A DNA stretch of 12,512 nucleotides, taken from NCBI GenBank assembly GCA_964626065.1, contig CAZVDE010000048.1, positions 1-12,512 of the forward strand. Reading direction: 5' to 3'. A program made the translations under genes and the position numbers. Each line of letters starts with the position of its first letter. Positions within the stretch are counted from its first letter, which is position 1. A model generated the notes under the pieces. That model was not told the DNA's origin and did not search any database. It worked only from the letters and a program-made list of their open reading frames with translations. Origin of the DNA: UBA3910 sp964626065. GTDB taxonomy: Bacteria; Bacillota; Limnochordia; Darwinibacteriales; Darwinibacteriaceae. Shown here one piece after another: positions 6,662-12,512 of this stretch.

Positions 6662-8674
6662 ATGCAGAACACGATTGCCCTGGTGGGCAACCCCAACAGC
6701 GGTAAAACAACGGTGTTTAACGCCCTGACGGGGTCCAATCAGCATGTGGGCAATTGGCCCGGGGTAACGGTGGAAAAGAAGGAAGGTACAATTACGCGCG
6801 GGGGCAAAACCTACCGTGTTGTTGATCTACCGGGCACATACAGCTTGGGGGCATACTCGGAAGATGAAATGATTGCCCGTGATTTTATTCTCAAAGAAAG
6901 GCCCGATGTGGTCATCAATGTCATTGATGCCACCAACATCGAACGGAACTTATATTTAACTACTCAACTTTTAGAAATGAACGTGAAGGTCGTTGTGGCC
7001 CTAAATATGGTGGACGAAGCGGAAACGAGGCAGATCAGATTTGATCTGGCCGGTATTACCAAAAGGCTCGGTGTGCCGGTCATACCCACCATAGCTTCCC
7101 GGCGCAAGGGCGTTAAGGAACTGCTCGATGCCGCAGTGGAGGTAATTAACGCACCGCTCAACGGCCGCAGAAGTATTTCTTATGGTGGGGATCTTGATGC
7201 TAAGATCAGAAAACTAAAGGGCTTTTTGGCCGCAGTGCAGTTTGAATACCCCCGGCAGTGGCTGGCGGTAAAAGTCTTGGAAGGGGATGAATACGCGCAG
7301 CGCCTTGTCCAGGAAAATGAAATTCTCAGCGCATCCAGAGAATTCGCCGCTTTTTTAGCGGAACTTAAACCTAATGTTGACCATTACCAGCTAGAGATTG
7401 TTGATAATAGGTATAAATTTATTAGTGGAATTACCAGTCAGACTGTGTGCAGGCCGGATGAAGAGGTCCAAACTCTGACCGATAAAATCGATAAAATCGT
7501 CACCCATAAATATTGGGGGTTGCCTATTTTCGCCCTGATTATGCTGGCCATGTTCCAGCTTACCTTTACGATAGGAGAAGATTTGTTAGGTGAATTGGCG
7601 GAGCAGGCCATAGAGCTTTTGGGCGGCCTCATCGGCGGCGGCCTGGTGGCGATCAATGCCCCGGCCTGGCTTATTTCCTTTATCTCGGAAGGCGTAATCG
7701 GCGGGCTGGGCGCTGTGGTTGAATTTATTCCCCTGATCGTCATTTTGTATATGCTGATGGGGCTTTTGGAAGACAGCGGTTATATGGCCCGGGCAGCTTA
7801 CGTTATGGATAACATTATGCGCTCCATCGGGCTGCAGGGAAAAAGCTTCATTTCCATGATTGTCGGTTTTGGGTGTAATGTGCCCGGTGTAATGGCCACC
7901 CGTACCTTGGAGAGTAAAAAGGATAGAATGATTGCTATTTTGATTAATCCCTTTATGTCTTGTGGTGCTAAAATACCGATTTATTTGGTCTTTATCGGGG
8001 CCTTCTTTCCCCGGCACGGCGGCTTGGTCATGTTCGCGGTTTACGCCCTGGGCATTATGGTTGCCCTGTTCATGGGTAAACTGTTTAGCAGTACTTTGTT
8101 TAAAGGGGAAACTTCCGATTTCATCTTGGAGCTGCCCCCTTACCGCAAGCCCACCTTGGGAAATGTGCTGCGCAATATGTGGGATAACGTTTCCGGATTT
8201 CTGATCAGGGCCGGTACTGTCATCTTTGCAGTTGTGAGCCTGCTGTGGGTTTTAGCCGTTTTGCCGGGGGGAGTTGAGGCCTATGGGCCCCAGAGTTTCT
8301 TGGGCAGAATCGGATTATTGATTGCCCCCATCTTCCGGCCCGCGGGTTTTGGTACCTGGCAGGCCGCTGTGGGCCTTTTTTCCGGAATTGCGGCCAAGGA
8401 GACGGTGGTGGCAACGCTGGGCATGGTTTACGCCGGTGTTGACGCCGGGGCTGAACTGGTTGCGGCGATCCGTTCCGCCTTTACACCATTGACAGCTGTT
8501 TCCTTTTTGGTTATGACGCTGCTTTATACCCCTTGTATAGCTACCTTGGCCACCATCAAAAAAGAGACCGGTTCGTTAAAATGGGCGCTTTTCACCGCTT
8601 TATATACCTTTATCATTGGCTGGACGGCGGCAGTGCTTGTGTTTCAAGTGGGGACGCTGCTCGGTTTCACATAA
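6662..8674 (+). CDS. feoB: FeoB, ferrous iron transporter with N-terminal G domain
   Basis: A 670-residue inner-membrane Fe(II) permease, slightly short but within the family range. The N-terminal G domain shows G1 GNPNSGKT (9-16), the GNWPGVTVEKKEG switch (30-42), G3 DLPGTYSL (55-62), G4 NMVD (115-118) and a G5-like ASRRKG (145-150). A helical spacer (about 165-275) precedes the membrane part, which starts at HKYWGLPIFALIML. The two nucleoside-recognition-type gate regions contain conserved cysteines in GFGCNVPG, MSCGAK and TPCIAT, plus the LFSGIAAKETVVATLG helix. The frame also offers GTG 6644 and ATG 6647, but the GGAGGGAAGG ribosome binding site lies between these and the ATG at 6662, making 6662 the start and placing residue 9 at the usual G1 position. 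All expected G-motifs and membrane cysteines are intact, so the gene looks functional. A FeoC-like gene follows 17 bases later. Confidence 0.96.
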   Translation: MQNTIALVGNPNSGKTTVFNALTGSNQHVGNWPGVTVEKKEGTITRGGKTYRVVDLPGTYSLGAYSEDEMIARDFILKERPDVVINVIDATNIERNLYLTTQLLEMNVKVVVALNMVDEAETRQIRFDLAGITKRLGVPVIPTIASRRKGVKELLDAAVEVINAPLNGRRSISYGGDLDAKIRKLKGFLAAVQFEYPRQWLAVKVLEGDEYAQRLVQENEILSASREFAAFLAELKPNVDHYQLEIVDNRYKFISGITSQTVCRPDEEVQTLTDKIDKIVTHKYWGLPIFALIMLAMFQLTFTIGEDLLGELAEQAIELLGGLIGGGLVAINAPAWLISFISEGVIGGLGAVVEFIPLIVILYMLMGLLEDSGYMARAAYVMDNIMRSIGLQGKSFISMIVGFGCNVPGVMATRTLESKKDRMIAILINPFMSCGAKIPIYLVFIGAFFPRHGGLVMFAVYALGIMVALFMGKLFSSTLFKGETSDFILELPPYRKPTLGNVLRNMWDNVSGFLIRAGTVIFAVVSLLWVLAVLPGGVEAYGPQSFLGRIGLLIAPIFRPAGFGTWQAAVGLFSGIAAKETVVATLGMVYAGVDAGAELVAAIRSAFTPLTAVSFLVMTLLYTPCIATLATIKKETGSLKWALFTALYTFIIGWTAAVLVFQVGTLLGFT

Positions 8675-8691
8675 GCCCGGGGGGTGGGTAG

Positions 8692-8967
8692 ATGATTAAA
8701 GAACTGCTTCTTAATTTGGAACAGGCCGATTATATCTCCAAACCCGATTTGGCGCAAAGGCTGAATCAGCCCTTGGCCATGATTGAGGCGGGCTTGGCCG
8801 ATTTAGTCCGTTTGGGCTATCTCAAGCTCGATGAGGGCCTGCCCTCTTGTGAACTGCCCTGCGGAGGCTGCCCTTATGCGAAAATGTGTAATCAAGTTTC
8901 CGTCAAGATGCTTTCCATTACCGAAAAGGGTCATCTCGTTTTAGCTAAAATAAAAAACTCCTCTTAG
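8692..8967 (+). CDS. FeoC-like winged-helix protein with cysteine cluster
   Basis: A 91-residue protein in the position of feoC. Residues about 1-47 look like a small winged helix (ISKPDLAQRLNQPLAMIEAGLADLVRLGYLKL). They are followed by four cysteines at 53, 57, 60 and 66 (C-x3-C-x2-C-x5-C, within CELPCGGCPYAKMC), which in FeoC proteins can bind an oxygen-sensitive iron-sulfur cluster. The family has been proposed both as a transcription factor and as a FeoB stability or activity regulator. Here the strong winged helix and intact cysteines allow either. The ATG at 8692 has a GGGGGGTGGG ribosome binding site, and the gene starts 17 bases after feoB, so it is cotranscribed. Its stop codon lies at the edge of the operon terminator stem. 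Confidence 0.85.
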   Translation: MIKELLLNLEQADYISKPDLAQRLNQPLAMIEAGLADLVRLGYLKLDEGLPSCELPCGGCPYAKMCNQVSVKMLSITEKGHLVLAKIKNSS

Positions 8968-8987
8968 CTGCTGCCAAGAGGAGTTTT
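8954..8987. terminator. Bidirectional terminator between the feo operon and the convergent repeat-protein gene
   Basis: AAAACTCCTCTT (8954-8965) pairs with AAGAGGAGTTTT (8976-8987) in a perfect 12-bp stem with a 10-base loop. The A-run on one side and T-run on the other let it work in both directions. It begins inside the FeoC-like reading frame, overlaps its TAG, and lies 10 bases before the stop of the minus-strand gene. Confidence 0.88.
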
Positions 8988-8997
8988 CTTCATCGCT

Positions 8998-9561
8998 TTA
9001 TTTGGCTGTGTCAATAGTCGCTTCGTTTTCCCCCACGTTCAGCATGATCTGCGGGCTGAGAAACCCCAAAAGTTCCCCTTTGAACAAGCCCAGATACCCG
9101 TTATTTTGGGCGTTATTGCCCATAATGCCGGTGGGCAGCCCCCGGGCGTTGTTCACCTCTATTACCCCTCCATAAAGTCCGGAGCGCAGACCGACCAGTT
9201 TGGTTTCTTTGCTTGTTCCGTTATAAAGTAACAGTGTCCCGGCCTGGCCGTCATTTTGGATCGCGGTGGTCAGATGGCCTTGGCGATTAAAGATGCCCAT
9301 TGCCCCGCCATCTTCATAAGCTAAAAGCGAGACTACTCGTGCGCCGTCCGCATTGAATAATTCCAGGCTTACATTTTCTTTCTGCTGATCATATTTTAGC
9401 GATGCTACAGTATCTCCTTCGTCATTGACGACCACAATTTCTTTAGCAACAATTTTGTCTAAAAACTGCTGGGTTGCGCTGACCATATTGACACCGGTCA
9501 GGGCACAAAAGAGGGCGATAAACAGCAGTGGGTAGATAATCAACCGTTCATACTTAGACAT
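8998..9561 (-). CDS. Membrane-anchored protein of degenerate 22-24-residue beta repeats, function unknown
   Basis: A 187-residue protein that I cannot assign to a named family. Residues about 8-24 form one hydrophobic segment (LIIYPLLFIALFCALTGV) that could be an uncleaved anchor or signal peptide, so the rest is probably outside the membrane. The remainder contains about six degenerate units of the form hydrophobic-x-hydrophobic-x-N-x-x-G-x4-[SAT]-hydrophobic, starting near 43, 66, 88, 109, 133 and 157. Examples are VVVNDEGDTVASL, LELFNADGARVVSLL and MGIFNRQGHLTTAI. This spacing suggests a repeated beta-hairpin or solenoid fold. The frame extends upstream to 9762, but the ATG at 9561 is preferred because AAGGAG lies 7 bases before it and the extension would run through the opposite gene's start. 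It is divergent from the AEC permease and convergent with feo. Confidence 0.75.
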   Translation of the reverse strand: MSKYERLIIYPLLFIALFCALTGVNMVSATQQFLDKIVAKEIVVVNDEGDTVASLKYDQQKENVSLELFNADGARVVSLLAYEDGGAMGIFNRQGHLTTAIQNDGQAGTLLLYNGTSKETKLVGLRSGLYGGVIEVNNARGLPTGIMGNNAQNNGYLGLFKGELLGFLSPQIMLNVGENEATIDTAK

Positions 9562-9696
9562 GCAACCGCTCCTTTTTAAAGAAGGTATTGCTATCAGAAT
9601 TCGAGTTCTATGTGCTAATACCTGCCCGTCGGCAGGAAAAAAGGACGGGAAGGGGAATTCACAGCTGGGATGGAACCGCGATAAGGGGGCAAGCGA
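9562..9696. other. Divergent intergenic region with an imperfect inverted repeat and a small hairpin
   Basis: These 135 bases lie between divergent genes and must hold both promoters, though I see no confident -35/-10 pair. GGTATT (9584-9589) and AATACC (9617-9622) bracket the near-palindrome AGAATTCGAGTTCT. A compact hairpin CCTGCC-CGTC-GGCAGG (9621-9636) follows. Its flanking A-run does not make it a terminator for either gene. Confidence 0.45.
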
Positions 9697-10593
9697 GTGA
9701 CGCCGATTTTTGAACCTTTCCTGATGCTTATTTTTTTGCTGCTTGCAGGTGCGGGCCTGCACCTACTTGGGCTGCTTGATCTCGATTTCAGCCGCAGATT
9801 GAGCAGGCTGGTGATCAGAGTTACCTTCCCGGCCACGCTGTTTGTTTCCATGTATAATAATATTGAATTGTCCGCTCTGCAGCGGGGTTGGATCTTTGCT
9901 GTAATCGGCCTTGCGGTCTCCATAGCCCTTGCCGTTACGGGGTACTTAAGCGGGCGTTTGTTGGGCCTGAGCGGGATGACCCTTGGTACTTATGAGATTT
10001 TATGTACTAACGGTAATAACATTTTTCTGCCCATACCTATTATCCTTACACTTTTCGGGGCGGAATACGTTGTTTACGCCGTGTTGTTTGAGCTGGGCGC
10101 TGCTTTTTATTATTGGACATACGGTGTCTCCGGCTTGCGCGGGGGACCCCGTTTCAGCGTGAAACGGCTTTTTAACGTTAACATCGCGGCTCTGCTTCTG
10201 GGGCTTACAGCCGGCCTTTTGGAAATAAGGATCTATGGCCCCATCCTGGGCGGCCTGGAGATTTTGGGCAATCTCAGCATCGGATCGGCCATGCTTATTT
10301 TAGGTTCGCTGCTTGTGGTGGCACTGCAGAGAAAAAGCTGGCGGCGCGAAGTCTGGGGCGTGGTCATCCACCGGCTTGTTTTAAGCCCCCTGATCGGGCT
10401 GCCTTTTTTGCTCTTTTTCGATTTTCCTGCTCCTCTCCGGGATATTCTGCTGCTCATGCTGGCTATGCCGCCGCTGTTAACAACCGCTTTGGTTGCGGCC
10501 AGTTTTGGTGCAGATGAAGAACTGGCCGCCCTGGGCGTTTTAGTTCCTACTATACTTAGTTTTATCATCATTCCTGTGCTGCTTACCGGCTAG
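9697..10593 (+). CDS. AEC-family (auxin efflux carrier-like) permease
   Basis: A 298-residue, almost wholly hydrophobic protein with roughly eight to ten membrane segments in two halves, the size and pattern of bacterial AEC transporters. These secondary carriers, often annotated as malate or other organic acid permeases, move small carboxylates or amino-acid-like anions in bacteria. The most recognisable part is the central CTNGNNIFLPIPIILTLFGAEYVVYAVLFELGAAFYYWTYG, with the family's conserved N and P residues before a loop. The C-terminal half ends with AMPPLLTTALVAASFGADEELAALGVLVPTILSFIIIPVLL. The GTG at 9697 is preceded by AAGGGGGC at good spacing. It lies 27 bases upstream of the DUF2207 gene, so the two are likely cotranscribed. 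No substrate can be deduced, and the 'auxin' name should not be taken literally. Confidence 0.85.
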   Translation: MTPIFEPFLMLIFLLLAGAGLHLLGLLDLDFSRRLSRLVIRVTFPATLFVSMYNNIELSALQRGWIFAVIGLAVSIALAVTGYLSGRLLGLSGMTLGTYEILCTNGNNIFLPIPIILTLFGAEYVVYAVLFELGAAFYYWTYGVSGLRGGPRFSVKRLFNVNIAALLLGLTAGLLEIRIYGPILGGLEILGNLSIGSAMLILGSLLVVALQRKSWRREVWGVVIHRLVLSPLIGLPFLLFFDFPAPLRDILLLMLAMPPLLTTALVAASFGADEELAALGVLVPTILSFIIIPVLLTG

Positions 10594-10620
10594 ATGGGGG
10601 AAACAAGAGGGGGATTAACG

Positions 10621-12405
10621 GTGAAGCGAAATCTTAGGTTCATTTTTGTTATTGTACTGCTGCTGTTAGTGATGGGGCACACTGTCCGGGCGCGTACGCA
10701 CCGTTTCAGAGATCTGCAGATTGAAGCGCGCTTGGGTGCCGACGGCTTGGTGCGTGTCACGGAAAAACATACTGTGGAATTTAACGGAAAATTCACGGGC
10801 ATGTTCCAGTGGATTGATACCTCACGGGGTGTGGAAGTACGGGATATTACCGTCTCCGAACACTCACAGCATTACACCCGCCTAGAGCAGGATTCGCCCG
10901 GGCCGACCGGTACCTATTACGTGCGCAGGCGGGACGATGAGGTTTATGTGGACTGGAGTTTTGAGGCGCAGGATGAAACCCGTGTTTTCGAGCTGAGCTA
11001 TGTTTTGGAGAACGTGGTTTTAAAGCACAATGATGTTGCTGAATTCTATTATCAATTTCTCGGTGACAAATGGGAAGAGCCCAGGGACAATGTGTTGGTT
11101 ACGCTGCATTTACCCCACGGGGCACAGATCGATGAAATATTGGCCTGGGGCCACGGTCCGCGGGAGGGTTCAGTCAGCATCGTTTCGCCCAGCGAAATTG
11201 TCTGGGAAGTCAGTCCCATCCCCGCCCGCACGTTTGTGGAAGGGCGAGTCGTTTTTCCCACCAGGCTGGTACCCCTGGCGAAACGAACGACCAACAAGGC
11301 GGCCTTGGAGACAATTGTGGCTGAAGAAGAGGGCAGGGTACTGCGGCGGGAGCGGCGGGAAAAACTGAAAAAGGTTGATCCCTATACAGCACTTTTTGCC
11401 GTGGCGATCTTTTACTTGCTGAACGTGTATATCTGGCATAATTACGCCAAACCCCACCCGGGCTACGGAGAAAAGTACTGCAAAGAATTACCCGCCAATT
11501 ACGCACCGGCGGAATTGGGCGTGCTTTTTGGCCGGTTTGTGGATGGAAAAACCTTCATTGCCACTATCTTAGACCTAGCGCGCCGCGGCTATTTAACGAT
11601 TGAAGAAAAGGTTGGCGTGCACGGGAAAAGGGGCAAGGAGAAGGCGACCTACGAATTTGTTCGCACGCAGAGCGATGCCCCCGAAGCTCATGGGCTTGCA
11701 GCCCACGAACAGCGCCTGCTGGCCTTCCTCTTTGACAAAAGTGGAGAGGGCCGCATTACACTGGCGGAAATTGAAGAATCGGCCCGCAAACAGAAGAAAG
11801 AATTCCGTGCCTTTTGGAAAGAATGGAGCGAGGAGATTAAAGAGGCAGGTAAACAGCGCGGCTTTTTCGAACGCAACAAACGGGCCGGTCTGTTTTTTAT
11901 CCCCACTATCTTAATTTTCCTGGTGTCGATCCTGCCCTTCAGCCAGGCGATGGTGTTTACGGGTGCCGCCTGCATCGCCATGGGCGTGCTCACCTTGGTG
12001 TTAACTGCGGTTGCTTTGGACCGGCGTTCGCCCGGGGGAAATATGGAATACACAAAATGGCGGGCTTTTCGCCGCTATTTAAAGGACTTTTCCCGTTTGG
12101 ACATCAGCCGCATCGGCTCGCTGGGCATCTGGGAAGAGTATGTTCCTTACGCATTCATTCTTGGTGTTGCTGATCGGGTGATCAAGCAATTGGAAGTGGC
12201 CTTTCCCAATTTGGAAGACGGCGGTTATCGTTTCGGCGGCAACTGGTTCATCTACCATCACACTTTCGGAACAAGCAATTTTTCGCAGCTGACCAAAACA
12301 ATGGATGCTTCCCTAACCCAAACTATTTCCAGTACCGGCACGGGCGGCAGTTTTTCGGGCGGTGGCGGTGGCGGTTTTGGCGGTGGCGGCGGCGGTGTGC
12401 GCTGA
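10621..12405 (+). CDS. DUF2207-domain membrane protein with Gly-rich C-terminus
   Basis: A 594-residue protein with the layout of the YciQ-like DUF2207 family, function unknown. A signal peptide or anchor (about 6-23) is followed by an extracytoplasmic beta-rich DUF2207 domain (about 27-215), a basic, charged linker, a membrane segment (about 255-273), a cytoplasmic domain (about 285-420, with ELGVLFGRFVDGKTFIATILDLARRGYLTIEE resembling a small winged-helix-like unit), two more membrane helices (about 423-440 and 444-466), then a C-terminal region with the PYAFILGVADRVIKQLE motif and a GGSFSGGGGGGFGGGGGGVR tail. Such Gly-rich ends are usual in this family. The frame opens at ATG 10594, but GTG 10621 is preferred because a GAGGGGG site lies 7 bases before it and it puts the Arg/Lys pair directly ahead of the hydrophobic core. 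Envelope role suspected only. Confidence 0.87.
   Translation: MKRNLRFIFVIVLLLLVMGHTVRARTHRFRDLQIEARLGADGLVRVTEKHTVEFNGKFTGMFQWIDTSRGVEVRDITVSEHSQHYTRLEQDSPGPTGTYYVRRRDDEVYVDWSFEAQDETRVFELSYVLENVVLKHNDVAEFYYQFLGDKWEEPRDNVLVTLHLPHGAQIDEILAWGHGPREGSVSIVSPSEIVWEVSPIPARTFVEGRVVFPTRLVPLAKRTTNKAALETIVAEEEGRVLRRERREKLKKVDPYTALFAVAIFYLLNVYIWHNYAKPHPGYGEKYCKELPANYAPAELGVLFGRFVDGKTFIATILDLARRGYLTIEEKVGVHGKRGKEKATYEFVRTQSDAPEAHGLAAHEQRLLAFLFDKSGEGRITLAEIEESARKQKKEFRAFWKEWSEEIKEAGKQRGFFERNKRAGLFFIPTILIFLVSILPFSQAMVFTGAACIAMGVLTLVLTAVALDRRSPGGNMEYTKWRAFRRYLKDFSRLDISRIGSLGIWEEYVPYAFILGVADRVIKQLEVAFPNLEDGGYRFGGNWFIYHHTFGTSNFSQLTKTMDASLTQTISSTGTGGSFSGGGGGGFGGGGGGVR
12342..12397 (+). repeat. GGCGGT-type low-complexity repeat encoding the Gly-rich tail
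   Basis: Irregular GGC and GGT glycine codons, interrupted by short Ser and Phe codons, form a purine-pyrimidine repetitive run at the 3' end of the DUF2207 gene. It can change length by slippage, though variation would need comparison of strains. It stays in frame here and is followed within three codons by the TGA. Confidence 0.7.
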
Positions 12406-12420
12406 GTGCATGCCGCCAAC

Positions 12421-12512
12421 CTAAGCGGATGCGGCCGCACACACCGAAACGGCCGGTATAATGTATTGGCGCAGGCCCACAAACTCTTTATCCGCCCCGG
12501 TTAACACAATTA
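12421..12512 (-). CDS. Possible 3' end of an unrecognised minus-strand gene (partial)
   Basis: Reading leftwards from the edge, one minus-strand frame stays open for 29 codons and ends at TAG (12423-12421), giving ...GADKEFVGLRQYIIPAVSVCAAASA. Codon choice resembles its neighbours and the stop would lie 15 bases from the convergent DUF2207 stop. The piece is too short to rule out chance, and I recognise no family. Confidence 0.3.
   Translation of the reverse strand, partial: IVLTGADKEFVGLRQYIIPAVSVCAAASA

Noticed and set aside
7438..8017. Long antisense frames within feoB
   Set aside because: They are shadows of a clearly coding feoB frame, lack ribosome binding sites and resemble no known protein.
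9562..9762. A 254-residue version of the repeat protein starting at 9762
   Set aside because: The extension runs across the AEC permease start and has a charged, low-complexity composition. The ATG at 9561 has its own ribosome binding site and puts the membrane segment at the N-terminus.
12457..12462. A TATAAT sequence on the plus strand near the right edge
   Set aside because: No -35-like element lies 16-18 bases upstream, and it falls in a possible coding end on the other strand.

Overview
The window looks like the chromosome of an anaerobic or facultative member of the Bacillota (Clostridia-like). The reasons are strong G-rich Shine-Dalgarno sequences before nearly every gene, frequent GTG starts, a feoA-feoB-feoC-like iron operon with a Fur-type operator, the 3' end of what looks like a Firmicutes EAL/HDOD regulator, and an oxidoreductase rich in iron-sulfur clusters. 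Phylum is an inference from gene content and style; the sequence names no species.

Layout. Bases 1-213 hold the 3' end of a plus-strand gene that resembles the tail of EAL/HDOD signalling proteins. Bases 350-6175 hold four minus-strand genes. Three of them (6175 down to 1294) form a compact operon: a 690-residue flavin/iron-sulfur oxidoreductase, a DAO-family FAD oxidoreductase whose GTG start overlaps the preceding stop by 4 bases, and an L-glutamate gamma-semialdehyde (P5C) dehydrogenase. A strong hairpin terminator (1216-1244) ends this operon. A TIM-barrel sugar-isomerase-like gene (1141-350) lies beyond it. No classical PRODH gene is present, so the simplest reading is that the two flavoproteins form a dye-linked, heteromeric L-proline (or related imino acid) dehydrogenase that feeds P5C to the aldehyde dehydrogenase, giving glutamate plus reduced carriers.

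The 235-base divergent region 6176-6410 carries a good sigma-A promoter with an almost consensus Fur box for the rightward feoA-feoB-feoC-like operon (6411-8967). It also carries a 30-bp AT-rich inverted repeat just upstream of the redox operon and a minus-strand hairpin followed by seven Ts. The feo operon ends in a bidirectional terminator (8954-8987) shared with a convergent minus-strand gene (9561-8998). That gene encodes a membrane-anchored protein made of about six degenerate 22-24-residue repeats.

From 9697 rightwards there is an AEC-family permease followed 27 bases later by a DUF2207 membrane protein with a Gly-rich tail. The last 92 bases may hold the 3' end of an unrecognised minus-strand gene. 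No CRISPR array, insertion sequence, tRNA or rRNA was seen. The window is mostly recognisable metabolism and transport. The most interesting part is the redox operon with its fused multi-cofactor subunit.
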